Assembly: GCA_012932865.1 (NCBI GenBank)
Contig: SAXG01000022.1
Span: 372,001 to 436,000, forward strand
Direction: 5' to 3'
Origin: Amylostereum areolatum
Lineage: Eukaryota; Basidiomycota; Agaricomycetes; Russulales; Stereaceae
DNA length: 64,000 nt
Below are positions 1-11,370 of the stretch, one piece after another; positions within the stretch are counted from its first letter, which is position 1; each line of letters begins with the position of its first letter. The notes beneath the pieces are model-generated. The model was not told the origin of the DNA. It saw only the letters and a list, made by a program, of their open reading frames with translations, and ran no database searches. A program made the translations under genes and the position numbers.

Positions 1-1879
1 TTCAAGGGTGATCTCCGCCGAAACAAGCATGGAGTGGTACTGCAACAGGTCATGTCCATCACGTTCAAGGATAGTGAGGAAAAAGTAATATAACTCATCC
101 TGACGCCGAGGCATAGGAGAGAAAGGCAGGGCAGGAGGCGGTGCTGGAGATAACATGGAAGCGGGGGTCGCCGATGAACCTGCGGCGGAGGGAAGGGGAG
201 GCGGAGAAATGCCGAGAACAGCAGATATCATAGCACTTTGTTGATTGACGAGGCCAGCGATGACGGGGACAAGAGCGGTGGCGGCATCTGTGGGTGCAGC
301 GGGTGTGGCGGTAGGTGTCATCACAGAATGTGGGCCTGAACGTCCACGGGCCTTGTGCGGGCGCAGACGACCATCGCGCACGCCATCAAACTCCTCAGTA
401 TTAGGAGGGTACTTGACAGTCGTTTCTTTCGCATCCTATCGAGATAGAGAAGGTCAGTACAGCATTGATCATATTCACAGAGGCTACTCACAACAGCGGA
501 TGCCCAACGCTTCAATCGCTTCCGATTAAGGCCAATGTGTCCATCTTGGGTTGGATAACAGAAGCCTTGCTCGTTGTGCTCGCCGCGATGCTTGTCACAC
601 TTGTACATTTCCTTCAGCTCGAGAATGATAGTACCCTGACGCTTGATCGAGTCAGAGTACGAGTCCGTGTTTGGAACCTGAGAAATACAATAAGTTTGGC
701 AGGTTCATTAAATATACGTGCAGGCTTACCTCGGTTCCAGCACACGTTGGTCCGAGTTCCTTGTCGTGCTGGAGCACGGCATCAAACGGCTACAAGTCCC
801 AATATTAGTCAAAGCAGAAGAACAGGGATGAAACCACATACACGCTTGCGCAGCCGGAAAGCCTCCATGGCGTCAAGGTCAAGTTCGATGTAGACATCAC
901 GAGGCCGTTTACGGAGTAAGGCCTCCCGAATTGCGAACCAGTCTTCATCTGAATCGACACTTGATGCATCACCCTTGCTGCAGGTAACAGAACGTTTAGG
1001 TATATGTTTGTATAACAATAGACGGAACAACTTACTTGACACCAGTCCAACGAATCTTGAAGGGTACGTTGATGGAGAACTGCCCATCCAACCCATGGAT
1101 ACGAAGGCCTTCAGCTACGAGAGACTCACGCGGAGTACTCGGGGTGATAGCGACAGTGGTGACCTTCGTGTCGTGAGTCCTCTTTGAACTCGCAGAGCTC
1201 TTGCCCTTCGCGGAACGTGGCACAGCCGGGGTGTAATAGACAGTGTAATGTGTGGTGTAGCCTGCAGGTAATTGGTCAGTATGCTCATTGTTAATGAAGA
1301 ATGGATCAACGCACGGTCATTCGATGACGACGCAGCAGATCCTGGGGCGGAGGGTAGAAACCCAATGGCATCGCTTGTGTTCCCAGCCAAGGGAGTGCCG
1401 GAGTTAGCCTGGAGGGCGACTGGTGCCGACTGTTGAGGCATAGGTGGAGGCGGCGGCGGCAACTGTGGGCCTGGAGGTGGTGGTGGTGGCAGCGGCAGGC
1501 CTGGGGGCGGCGGAACTGGGGGCAGCGGAACTCGAGGTAGTGAGGCGAGCGTTGGGGCAACTACTCCGGGGTTGGCAGCCTGCCATCGTGCCGTCAACAT
1601 ATCGAGAACACGACGTTGATCTTGAGGCGACAGGCGCGCGAAGCCGGCTTGTCGCGACTCCTCCATCTCATCTTGGGATGTGTAGAATTGAGGAGGATTG
1701 ACCGCTCCATCTAGAGAAAGTCAGCACCGCACACAAACTCTACTGGTACGTAACGTACCAATCCCTCCCGGGTTCACAAGCCAGTGGATCGACACAGGTC
1801 GGGGAGCCTGCGGGTGTCGATAAGGAACGAATCGCGGTGTCAAAGGACGAGACGGTCCACGAGGGTCTGGAGAGGACAT
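1..1879 (-). CDS. Unrecognised proline-rich protein (3' part beyond window)
   Basis: I do not recognise this family. The model starts at the ATG at 1879, and the gene leaves the window at base 1. The first exon (MSSPDPRGPSRPLTP...) joins across an intron beginning GTACGT near 1758 to an exon with PPQFYTSQDEMEE and a helix-like LSPQDQRRVLDMLTARW segment. A long Pro-rich stretch follows (about 1400-1560). Further exons at about 1032-1260, 809-1020 and 321-608 carry a conserved-looking core with IHGLDGQFSINVPFKIRW, DEDWFAIREALLRKRP and a Cys/His-containing stretch around GFCYPTQDGHIGLNRKRL. The C-terminal part is again Ala/Pro-rich. Short introns with CAG/TAG acceptors support one spliced gene rather than separate ORFs. 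The Cys/His segment might bind metal or nucleic acid, but that is only a guess. Confidence 0.6.
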
Positions 1880-3098
1880 GAGGGAGGGAGCGGGAAAAAG
1901 ATGGGGATGGAACTCACAAGCTCAAAACCCGAGGCTTTTTATCATCTTCGCCAACTTCACCGCAACTTCGCCGTGCTCCTGTCATCCACCAGAATCCCAC
2001 CCTCGTTGTTGCCCTTCAATCATGCGCAGTTTTGGTTTCTAGAGAGATCCAAATTAAGTGTAAGCATCCAAGACCACGAGGGGGACGTCTCCGAGGCTCC
2101 CGACTCCTCACTCACCGAGTATCCAAGCAACAAGGGTGGTTTGTGCTCGTTGTTGAGGTTTTTCAGGGTATTGAAGGCTTCTAGGCCAGCTATGAGGAGT
2201 TTTCATGACTCCCGAAGCCCGACACGGAGAGTGTTGATCACTCTGGAGAGGTCATTTGGGTGGAAAGTAGATGGAACATGTCGTCAATGGTCATCGCAAA
2301 GATCAGGAAGCCCGCTCCTGAACAGCACGAAGTCACAAATGAGTCACTGCGTGACGAATGTGATAAGCACTCCCAATAAGGCAATGTTTGGCTCTGACAA
2401 ACAAGTTTCTCGACGCGCGGATTCCAGTCGGTTATGCAAACGGCTGTATCAGCATGACATTTTTGGATTCCATCCGGTGTCACGCTAGCATCACACTCAG
2501 GGGCATGATATCGGAATGAAGCTGAAGGATCTGCTGGTGGTGTAAACTTTGCAGTTCAGGGTCGGCATTCCCCGCCGAGCCACGTGATCGAGCCACAGCA
2601 ACTTCAAGTCCCCAAAATCCGCGACCCGAGTCCATGTTGCTTAGCTATTATCTGTCCTTGAAGTTGTCGAGCGAGCAAGGATACGAGCTGAATGGCGAAC
2701 CCGCCGGCCGTGCGCATCAAATCAAGCTTGGCGCACCGACCGCAGAGGCGTCGACGTCGGCCATGATCCGATCGACTCTCGAGTCCGACTCATTGACGTC
2801 GCGAGGTGCCGAAGTGACCAGTTGGCCCCCGGCTCTGATTGGAACCTTAAGTAGGGCTAAGTAAAGGGAGGGGACCCGTCACGGACGCGTCGGATCGGTC
2901 GGGCAGGAGCGATGCGCGGCGGCGATGCGATGGGGACTTCGCATTTCGAGGGAGGTGCACGGCATCCGCGCCCATGCTTACGTCATCTCTATCACCGCAC
3001 CCCAGCACGCACCCGTCGTCGTCCTCGTCGTCCTCGTCGTCCTCCTCCTCCCCCCCACCCCCTCAACCCCCCAACCCCCCAACCCCCCAACCCCGCAA
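1880..3098. other. Intergenic, divergent promoters
   Basis: No convincing gene is seen. The stretch separates the divergently transcribed left-edge gene (-) and YKT6 (+), so it must hold both promoters. The right end (about 3009-3094) is low complexity: (CGTCGTCCT)n followed by (AACCCCCC)n just before the YKT6 ATG. Confidence 0.6.
3009..3094. repeat. CGTCGTCCT and AACCCCCC tandem repeats
   Basis: About three copies of CGTCGTCCT are followed by C-rich DNA with about four copies of AACCCCCC, ending five bases before the YKT6 start codon. It probably lies in the 5' leader. Confidence 0.8.
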
Positions 3099-3975
3099 AT
3101 GAAGATCTTCTCGCTCTCGATCCTGCTCGCGCCGCCCGCGGGCCCGTCCGCGCCGCTCGCGCACGCCGCGGACCTGTCCACGTTCTCCTTCTACCAGAAG
3201 GGCTCCGTCGGCGAGTTCCTCACCTTCTTCGCGAAGACGGTCGTGGACCGCACCGCGCAGGGCCAACGCCAGAGCGTGCAGGAGAACAACTACACCGCGC
3301 ACGTGTACAATCGGGGCGGGGCGGAGCAGCTCGCCGGTCAGTCCCCCCCTCCTCCGTCCTCCGTCCTCCGTCCTCCATCCTCCCTTGCACCGTCCCTCGC
3401 CATTCGACCGCCCCGCTCACGCGCGCGCGCGCCTCCTCCCCCTCGACAGCGGTGATCATCGTCGACCACGAATACCCCGCGCGCCCCGCGTTCTCCCTGC
3501 TCGCGAAGCTCCTGGACGACTTCGCGGCGAAGGTGCCCCAGGCGGCGTTCGCGACGCCCCGCCGCGATCGCCTTCCCGGAGATCGAGGCGTACGTGGCGA
3601 AGTACCAGGACCCGCGGCACGCGGACAACATCATGCGGGTGCAGCAGGAGCTGGACGAGACCAAGATCATCTTGGTGCGTGTTCGCCTCGTTCCTCCTCC
3701 CCCCCGTTTCCCGTTTCCCGTTTCCCGTTTGGGTGCGCTGGCAGCTGACGTGGAACCCATTTTCGCCGGCCGTCGCAGCACAAGACGATGGAATCCGTCC
3801 TGCAGCGCGGGGAGAAGCTCGACGACCTCGTCGACCGCTCGAACGCGCTCTCGGCGCAGAGCAAGATGTTCTACAAGACCGCGAAGAAGGTGCGCGCCTC
3901 CCCCCGTTCCGTTCCGTCGATCCCTGACGCCTTTCCCCCTCTTTCCAGCAAAACTCGTGCTGCTCGGTTATGTAG
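3099..3975 (+). CDS. YKT6: YKT6-type R-SNARE (longin + SNARE + CAAX)
   Basis: This is a vesicle-fusion R-SNARE that acts in ER-Golgi, endosomal and vacuolar traffic, cycling between cytosol and membranes through lipidation (family knowledge). Four exons are visible: 3099-3336, 3450-3674, 3779-3889 and 3949-3975. The N-terminus ([17 protein letters not shown]..., then [17 protein letters not shown]) is a longin domain. The SNARE motif follows ([43 protein letters not shown]), with the central Arg of the R-SNARE zero layer in VLQRGEKL. The last nine-codon exon encodes QNSCCSVM and a stop: adjacent Cys residues, one for palmitoylation and one in the CSVM prenylation box. One extra C in the run at 3557-3560 breaks the frame between the QAAFATP and [11 protein letters not shown] segments. 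Everything else is intact, so I read this as an error rather than a pseudogene. Confidence 0.93.
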
Positions 3976-4416
3976 ACTCGGTGATCATACCAGTACCTCC
4001 TTCCCTGTCCCCCACATACACACACACACCCCCGTTATACATGTACATGTACACGACGCCGCTCCGGCCCGCCACGAGACGCTACGCCTGACGCCACGAT
4101 TCGCTTCGCTTGTCACAGGACAGGACAGGATAGGATAGGCCGCGACACACCCCCGACGCGAGGCGCGACTGAGAGATCTGCGCGCTCTGAAACATGCTCA
4201 GGACCGAGATATCGAAAGTCCGATAGCGCAGCGTGTACTGGGTCCGCGGCAGAGGGTTTACATGTGCATACGTGCGGAGCGAGAAGCGTGTCCGAGCGGA
4301 TGTGTTCGCCTTCCGAGGGCGCCGGCAGGGCGCAGCGGGAGGGAGGGAATAGGAAGGACAGAGCGAGAGAGAGAGAGGGGGATGTTCCGAGGCTTCGAGA
4401 GATAGCGGTCGCACTC

Positions 4417-4592
4417 GGGGGGGGGGGGGGGGGTCGTGGGTGGTGGGGAGACGAAAGCAGCGAAATCACATGGGAGGGGGGTTGCAGGGGGGCAAGGGTG
4501 CGCGTGTGTGCCTTTGGGATGTGTTGGAGGGGCAAGCTGGAGCCGAGGTCGAAGGTAGGGGTGGTATTTTTACGGAGGAGGGGGGGGGGGGG
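4417..4592. repeat. Two long poly-G tracts
   Basis: Two tracts of roughly 15 consecutive G lie 150 bp apart on the + strand, in the spacer between YKT6 and the OPT gene. They could form G-quadruplexes and are also places where sequencing is unreliable. Confidence 0.8.
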
Positions 4593-5306
4593 GCTTGCCA
4601 CGCGTCAGCGCAGTCGAGAGGGAATCTGGGGGGAGGAAAGAGGCCGAGGGATGACGAGGGCGTGCGCGTGAGCAGGTGACCCCCACGCCAGACCTTCAGA
4701 CCGGCCTGTCCTTGAGCTTGACCTTGCGATCTGATTTTGTGGGCGGGCAGGAGGGTCGAAGGGGATAGATATGCATGTCGCGGGGGGACTCGAAGCGCCG
4801 AGCAGTCGACCGAGCGCGCGATAGGGCAGGAGAAAGGCGTCGAGGGCTGGGGAGCACATGGCGATCATCGCGATAGACGGAGGACAAGATCCGGCGCGGT
4901 CGAGGCGGGCGAGTCCTCCGTTCCGAGTCGTTCGTCGAAGCGTTGCGCGGTCGATCGGTCGATCGGGACGATGCAGGCCTCGGGGGGGAGCGTGGGCGTG
5001 GGTGGCGAAGGCGTGCGGACTCGCGTGGGCGTGGTGCGCTTTCCTGAACCACACTCCAACCGCGACGGCCTTCGTGCCTTTCCCCTGCCAACTGCAGCCG
5101 CTCGCGGTTACAGGTCTGCAGCACTCACGTCTGTTCCATCAGAGCACGGCTACAGCGCCCGCGTGGGCCCCCCTCTTCTCCCTCCCGGACCCCTCCCGCG
5201 CCCTCTCTTCGTCGGTGGGTGGTCAGCGCGTGCGCCGGGGTGGGCTCTGGACGGGCGAGAGGGGGGAGAGTCGGAGGGGGTATTGGGGGGCAGATGCGAG
5301 CTTGGA

Positions 5307-5345
5307 ATGGAAGAGAGGGAGAGGGAGAGGGAGAGGGAGAGAAGG
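5307..5345. repeat. (GGGAGA)n microsatellite
   Basis: About five tandem hexamers GGGAGA on the + strand, non-coding. Confidence 0.8.
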
Positions 5346-5758
5346 AAGACCGAGGCACGAGGGCTTTCGCCGAGATCGGTCACGTGAGGAAGGGAGGAGC
5401 GGGAGCGGAGGGAACATGAAGGCGAAGCTTGGCAATGGCCAACCTGCCCTTCAAGCTTCACGCCTTTCCCTCCCCTTGCCCCTTCCACTCTCTCCTTCCA
5501 CCCTCCCCGATATCTTTCCCGCACCGCCCCCGCCCCCGACCCCCGGCTCCCGCCCTTGCCCCCGCTCAACGTCCACCACCACGCCCGACACCGTCCCCGT
5601 CCCCGACCCCGATCTCCTCCCCGCGACGTCGTCCCTCTCCTTATCTCCCCCGTCCCCTTCTCCCCCCTCCTCCGCCTCCATGTCCGTCCCTTCTCCCATC
5701 CACGTCCACGGCCCTCCTCGCTGATCCCGCTCTCGACAGTATCCCCGACTTGGACGCG

Positions 5759-5791
5759 TCCTCCTCCTCCTCCTCCTCCTCCTCCTCCTCC
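5759..5791. repeat. (CCT)n trinucleotide repeat
   Basis: About ten CCT/TCC units just upstream of the predicted OPT start. It would encode poly-Ser or poly-Pro if translated, but it more likely lies in the leader. Confidence 0.8.
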
Positions 5792-5819
5792 CACGCCCAC
5801 CACCGCCCAACCGTCCGGA

Positions 5820-8800
5820 ATGCGATGTCCGAGAGCGCGCCTTCCATCCACCCGAGAGCGCGAAAGCCAACGCCACTCTTTCAGCGTTCGCACCGACGGC
5901 AAATCCCTAAGTACCTCCCTCCCTCCCTCCCTCCCCCTCCACCCGTTCCCCATCTCATCTCATCCCGGCCCCCCCTCCTTTCGCAACCAGACGAAGTACG
6001 TGTCCCCCCTCTCCCAACGCGCCACAGCACACTCACCCGCCCCCAAACAGCCAAGCGTGCGCTCCGTCGAGTCCGCTCGCTCCGGCTACTTCGACCCGTA
6101 CTACGACTCGGAGCACGGCGAGCTCGGTCCGTTCCCTCCCCGCCCCCCCTCCCCCCCGCCCGCCTCTAACACCCCGCGCAGACGATGACTCGCCCTACCC
6201 CGAAGTCCGCGCCGCCGTCGCCAACTTCGACGACCCGGACATGCCCGTGTCCACCCTCCGCGCCTGGACCCTCGGCCTCCTCTGGGCCGTCGTCCTCCCC
6301 GCCCTCAACCAGTTCTTCTACTTTCGCTATCCCTCCGTCTTCGTCACCTCCGTGCGTTTTCCTCCCTCTCCCTCTCCTTCTCCTTTCCCTTCGCTTTCGA
6401 TCATCCGCACGCGCTCACGCCCCCGGCGCGCACCGTCAGCTCGTCGCCCAACTCCTCGCGTTCCCCATGGGCCGTCTCTGGGCCGCGGTCGTGCCCCGTT
6501 TCAAGATCGCGGGGCTGTCCGTCAACCCGGGTCCGTTCACGATAAAAGAACACGTGCGTCCCTTCCCCTCGAGCTCCCCTTGCGACCGATGACCCTCCCC
6601 CGCGCCCCGCCCAGGTCCTCGTCACCATCATGGCCGGCGTCGGCTCCCAATCCGCATACGCCGTGCGTCCCCCCCCCGCCTCCTCGTCCCCGCTCACACG
6701 CTCACACCCACACCCACACTCACCCTCGCCCACACGCGCGCACACGCACGCACGCAGACCGAGATCATCGCCGTCCAGCGGGTCTACTTCCACCAGACCT
6801 ACGAATTCATCTGTGCGTCCCTCCTCATGCCGGCGGCGCGCGACCGATCGACTGACCGACGGCGCGGGCGGATGCGGGGCAGATCAGTGGATGTTGGTCA
6901 TGTCCACGCAGCTCATCGGGTTCTCGATCGGCGGCGTCGCCAGGCGCTTTCTCGTCGCGCCGCCCTCGATGAGTGCGTCCCCCCCTTCCTCCCCGCCCGC
7001 TCCCCCTCTGTCTTTCCCCGCCCGCTCACACCTTCCAACTCCGCCCCCAACCCCAACCCCACCCCTCCCCACCCCCAACCCCTTCTCGTTCTCGCTCTCC
7101 CCGCCCGCAGTCTGGCCGAACGCCCTCGTCATGTGCGCGCTCTTCAACACGCTGCACTCGCAGACGTACTCCGGGCTCGGATCGCGCGAGGGGCCCTCCC
7201 GCGAGCGCTTCTTCTTCTACGCGTTCGTCGGCGCCATCCTCTGGTGTACGCTCCCCCTTCCCCGTCCACCCCTTGATCCTGAACCCGTCGCGTAGATTTC
7301 GTGCCGGGGTATCTGTTCCAAGCGTTGAGGCACGTCCCGCCGCTCCGTCCGCGCGCTCGAACTTCGCAACGTCGAACACCTGACCGTTTCTCTGTTTTCT
7401 TTCTCCACAGCTTCTTCAGCTGGGTCTGCTGGATCGCCCCGGACAACATCGTGAGCGCCCCCCCCCCCCCTCCCTGCCCCACCCCCCGCCCCTTTTTCTC
7501 ATCGAACTTCCCCTTCCTCCCCCCCCTCCCCCGCGCGCAGGTCGTGAACCAGCTCTTCGGGTGCGTGGTCTGCGGTGCGAGGACGACGCGGCGGCTTCGG
7601 AAGGCTGACGCTGACGGTGGGCCGGGACAGGTATCGGAGCGGGATGGGCTTCTCGCTGCTCTCGTTCGATTGGAGCCAGATCGCGTTCATCGGCAGTCCG
7701 TGCGTCCCTTCTCCCTCCCTTCTGTCGTTCTGTCATCCCTCACTCCTCATTACCGCTTCACGCCCCCCCCCCCCTGCCCCTCCCCTTTTTTTATCTTCCC
7801 CCTCCCGCGGGATCGACGCGGTTACCGAACCAACCGACCAGGCTCGCGACGCCGTGTACGTACTATTCGTCCCTCTCTCCCCCTCTTCCCCCGCGTTCCG
7901 AAAGACTGATTGTCGCGATCGGACCAGGGTGGGCCGAGGCGAACATCCTCGCGAGCTTCATGTTCTTCTTCTGTGCGTCCCCCCCTCTCCTTTTTCTGTC
8001 CCCCCCCTCTCCTTTTTCTCCCCCCTCCCCCCCCCTCCTCCCCTCCTGGATTCGGAGGAACCGAGGCTGACGCGCGCGCGGGTTCGGTGCTCCTTTATAG
8101 GGTTCCTCACCCCGGTCCTCTACGTGCGTTCCTCCCCCCTCTCGCCCGCCCCCCGCCGCAGATCGCATGTTGACGCCGGGACGGCCGTGCGCCATAATGA
8201 TACAGTACACGAACGTGTGGTTCGCGCAATATCTCCCGTAAATACTTTCCCTCCCTCCCCCCCTCCCCTCCCCTCCCCTCCCCCCCCTCCTGCTCGCATT
8301 CCGCGAGGTCCTCCCCTCCCTCCCTCCCCCCCCTCTTGTTCGCATCCCGCGAGGCGCAGCGCTGACTTGCGGAACGGGACACCGCAGGATGTCCTCGCGC
8401 GACGCGTTCGACAACATGGGGCACGTGTACAACATCAGCCGGATCCTGAACGCGGACGCGAGCTTGAACGAGGAGGCGTACCACGCGTACAGCCCGCTCT
8501 TCCTTTCGTGCGTGCCGCCTTTTCCTCCTCCTCCTCCTCTTTTTCTACATCCTAAACCCCACATACCCTATACCCCCTGCTCTCCACGCGCATCGCCACC
8601 CCGCCCCTCCACGCGCATCGCCACCCCGCCCGCCCGCCTCCCGCCTGCCCGCGCCCCGCAGGATGACCTTCGCGGTCTCCTACGGGCTCTCCTTCGCCTC
8701 GATCACGTCCACCGTCACCCACCGCCCTCGTCTACTTCTGGACCCCGATCAAGCTGCACTTCGGGCGGTCGCTGCGCGAGCAGCCGGACGTGCACGCGCA

Positions 8801-9982
8801 GCTGATGGCGCGCTATCGGCAGGGTGCGTCGCTGTGTTTTTCTTTCTTTTCTTCTTTCTTTCCCCCGCCGCGGCCTCGGTCGTCGCGTGTCCCCGTCCCG
8901 CAGGCTGTTGACGATTCCCCTCCCCCCCCCTCCTCGCCCCCGTACCCCGTACCCCGCCGTACCCTGCTCCTCTCACAATACCCGCTACCCCCCGCCCCCG
9001 CCCCGCAGTCCCCGAATGGTGGTACGCGTGCATCTTCGCCGCCACCTTCGTCTTCGCCTGCCTCGCGATCATGCTCTGGCCGACGGGGATGACGATCTGG
9101 GCGCTCATCGTCGCGCTCTCGCTCGGTGCGTGCCCCCCTCCCCTCACGCTTCCGTCCCCCCCCCCAGCTGACCTCCCCCCCCCTCCCCCCCATAGCGCTC
9201 TTCTTCCTCGTCCCGATCGGTACGTCGCGCCTCCGTCCGTCCGTCCGTCCGTCCGTCGGGGGGCTGTTTTCCGCGCGATGGGGGGCTTCTGGCTGATCGA
9301 GCACGTGTGGACAGGGATGATCCAAGCGATCACGAATCGACAGGTCGGACTTAAGTGAGTGCTTTTTGAACCGCTTCCCTGACGGCGGCGGCGGCGGCGT
9401 CGTCGTCGAAAAAAAAACGCGACGGGAACTGACCGGACGGGTCGCGGGCTCACAGCGTGCTCGCGGAGCTTATGGTCGGCTTCATGCTTCCCGGGAAACC
9501 GGTCGCGATGATGATGTGCGTTTCCCCCTCTTCCCCTCCCCCCCCCTCCCCCCTTTCGCTGACGGCATTGTCCCCGGCGGCAGGTTCAAGGTGAATCCAC
9601 GACCCCCCCTCTCTATCCGAAACGCGCGAAGAAGGGCGCTGACGCGCGGTCGGGGTGTGCGGAGACGTGGGCGTACATCACGATGTCGCAGGCGATGGTC
9701 TTCACGGCCGATTTCAAGCTCGGGCACTACATGAAGGTGCCCCCGAGACCGATGTTCTGGGCGCAGGTGCGTTTCTCCCCCCCCCCCCCCCCCGCTTTCG
9801 GGTCGCTTTGGATCGGAGGATGACGACGAGGCCGGGTAGATCGTCGCGTCGGTGGTCGCGGGCACGGTGCAGCTCGGGGTGCAGAGCTGGATGTTCAGCC
9901 ACATCAAGTACGTCCTCGTCCGCCCTCCGCCCTCCGCGGAACGTGTGCACGAGGCAGAGCTGACGCCCGCCTTCCCCCCCCC

Positions 9983-10015
<33 letters not shown>

Positions 10016-11370
10016 AATAGAGGAATGTGCACGCCGGACCAGCCCCAGAAGTGAGTCGCGCGCCCCTTCCGGTTTTACCTGCGCTGGGCGGGGGCTGACG
10101 TACGTACCGCGCAGTTTCATATGCGCGGGCACGCAGGTGTTCGGGACGGCCTCGATCGTCGTGAGTGTTCGCTCCCCCCCCCCCCCCGACCCCCGGCACC
10201 GTTTCGCAGGCTGAGCACGTTGACTTGCAGTGGGGCGTGATCGGGCCGCAAAACCAGTTCGCCGAAGGGGCAGATATACTAGTGCGTTCGCTCCTCCTCT
10301 TCCTCCGCGTCGCGTCGATCGCTGACCCCCCCCCCCCCGTTTCTTCTTATCGGACGCGGTACGTAGCGGTGTGTCTTTAATTTTTTCGATATGCGTGTGT
10401 ATATGTGGAAGAAGAGGATGAGGATGAGGATGAGGATGATGGAGGATGATGCTGACCGTCGCTCACAGCAGCGCTCGTGTTTTTCTTCCTCCTCGGCGCG
10501 CTCGCGCCCATCGCGCTGTGGCTCCTGAACCGCCAGTGGCCGCATTCGTGGCTCAACTACGTCAAGTGCGTCCCTTGCCTTTTCCCTTCCCCTTCCCTCC
10601 CTCTCGCCCATCCCCCTCTCGACCGCGCGTATCCTGACGGCGCATTTCTTTTCGCAGCTTTCCGTGCGTCCCCCTTTCGCTCTTGTGTCGCGCCGAAACG
10701 CGACGCCGGGGGTTGTACAGTCACTGACGGCTTCGGAGGACGCAGGTTGATGTTCGCTGGCTTGCAGAACCTCCCGCCCGCGAACGCGGCGAACTACGTC
10801 ACCTGGGCGCTCACCGGCTTCATCTTCCAGTACGTCGTGCGCCGGCGGCATTTCGGGTTCTGGGCCAAGTACAACTGTGCGTCTCCCCCCCCCCCTTCCC
10901 TTTGTTTGGTTCTGTCGCGTTCGGATGTTGACTTGACGGGGCCCTCGGGTCGGACGCGACAGACGTGCTCTCCGCCGCGCTCGACGCGGGAACGGCGATC
11001 GGCACCGTGTTGATATATTTCTGGTGTGTGGTTCCCCTTCTTCATCCTCCCTCCCTCTCCCTCCCTCTCCCCTCCCTCTCCTCCCTCTCCTCTCTCCCTC
11101 CCTCCCCCAACCTCCCAACTTCGACCGCTCACCGCGATCCCCTCACGAAACAGCTTGCAATACCCGCTCAACGGCGAGATCGGCATCGACACCGTCCAGA
11201 CGTGGTGGGGCAACTCCGTGTTCATGCGCACGGCCGACTGGCGGAATACACCGCTGAAAACGCTCGATCCGGGTCAGAAGTTCGGGTGCGTGGGGCGTGG
11301 CCGTGGTTGTGTCCGCGTTTGTCCTGGACGTTCGCTGACCCCCGGCACGCACAGACCGACGACTTGGTGA
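5820..11370 (+). CDS. Small oligopeptide transporter, OPT family
   Basis: This is a polytopic membrane protein predicted to import small peptides or glutathione-like compounds with protons (OPT family knowledge). Splicing about 25 short introns gives a continuous OPT sequence: AWTLGLLWAVVLPALNQFF, MAGVGSQSAYATEIIAVQR, PGYLFQALSFFSWVCWIAP, SYGLSFASITSTVTH, the GMCTPDQPQNFICAG loop and NLPPANAANYVTWALTGF. It ends at a short exon encoding GPTTW and a stop. Most introns start GTGCGT and have CTGAC 15-30 nt before the acceptor. Two microexons (7 nt at 9584-9590, 6 nt at 10658-10663) and a GC-AG intron (7330-7410) are needed to keep the family sequence. One extra base near 8718-8724 breaks THALVYFW, and the junction near 10280-10470 is also off by one. 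The start is uncertain: the ATG at 5820 splices in frame to HSPAPKQPSVRSVE, and 5825 is an alternative in another frame. Confidence 0.88.
7330..7410 (+). other. GC-AG intron in the OPT gene
   Basis: The exon ends TTGAG and the intron starts GCACGT, ending CCACAG. Only this non-canonical donor joins YLFQALS to FFSWVCWIAP, the expected OPT sequence. Confidence 0.8.
8583..8632. repeat. Tandem duplication inside an OPT intron
   Basis: Two adjacent copies of a unit of about 24 bp (CCACGCGCATCGCCACCCCG core). A similar near-duplication of about 50 bp lies at about 8285-8352. Confidence 0.75.
9232..9258. repeat. (CCGT)n microsatellite in an OPT intron
   Basis: About six consecutive CCGT units, followed by TCGGGGG. 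Confidence 0.85.
9584..9590 (+). other. 7-nt microexon in the OPT gene
   Basis: The upstream exon ends at 9515 (...ATG ATG AT). The next acceptor CAG at 9581-9583 is followed by GTTCAAG and a GTGAAT donor, and the following exon starts at 9665 with ACGTGGGCG. Joined, they read MMMFKTWAYITMSQ, the expected OPT sequence. Skipping it would shift the frame. Confidence 0.8.
9985..10014. repeat. C30 homopolymer used as polypyrimidine tract
   Basis: Thirty consecutive C on the + strand run straight into GAATAG, the acceptor of an OPT intron, before the GMCTPDQPQ exon. A 15-C run near 9779 plays the same part in another intron. Confidence 0.85.
10411..10452. repeat. (GAGGAT)n repeat in an OPT intron
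   Basis: Four GAGGAT-like units followed by GATGATGGAGGATGATG, directly before the CTGACC branch site and CACAG acceptor. Confidence 0.75.
10658..10663 (+). other. 6-nt microexon in the OPT gene
   Basis: CTTTCC lies between the acceptor TTTTCGCAG and the donor GTGCGT. It joins ...NYVN to ...LMFAGLQNLPP as NFPLMFAG, matching the OPT pattern, and keeps the phase. Confidence 0.78.

Larger units (their letters stand above)
3976..5819. other. GC-rich intergenic stretch with G-runs
   Basis: No gene is recognised on either strand; the open frames are low-complexity by-products of GC-rich DNA. It holds uninterrupted G-runs of about 15 near 4418-4432 and 4578-4592, a (GGGAGA)n tract near 5310-5345 and a pyrimidine-rich block from 5460 onward that is probably the promoter or leader of the OPT transporter. 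Confidence 0.5.

Noticed and set aside
3066..3094. AACCCCCC repeats as internal telomere sequence
   Set aside because: Basidiomycete telomeres are TTAGGG-type; this is a short C-rich repeat in a leader.
3338..4025. Minus-strand frames opposite YKT6
   Set aside because: They are shadows of the well-supported + strand SNARE exons.
4113..5953. Long open frames on both strands in the GC-rich spacer
   Set aside because: They are low-complexity (Pro/Arg/Gly-rich), overlap on several frames and show no family motif or splice pattern.
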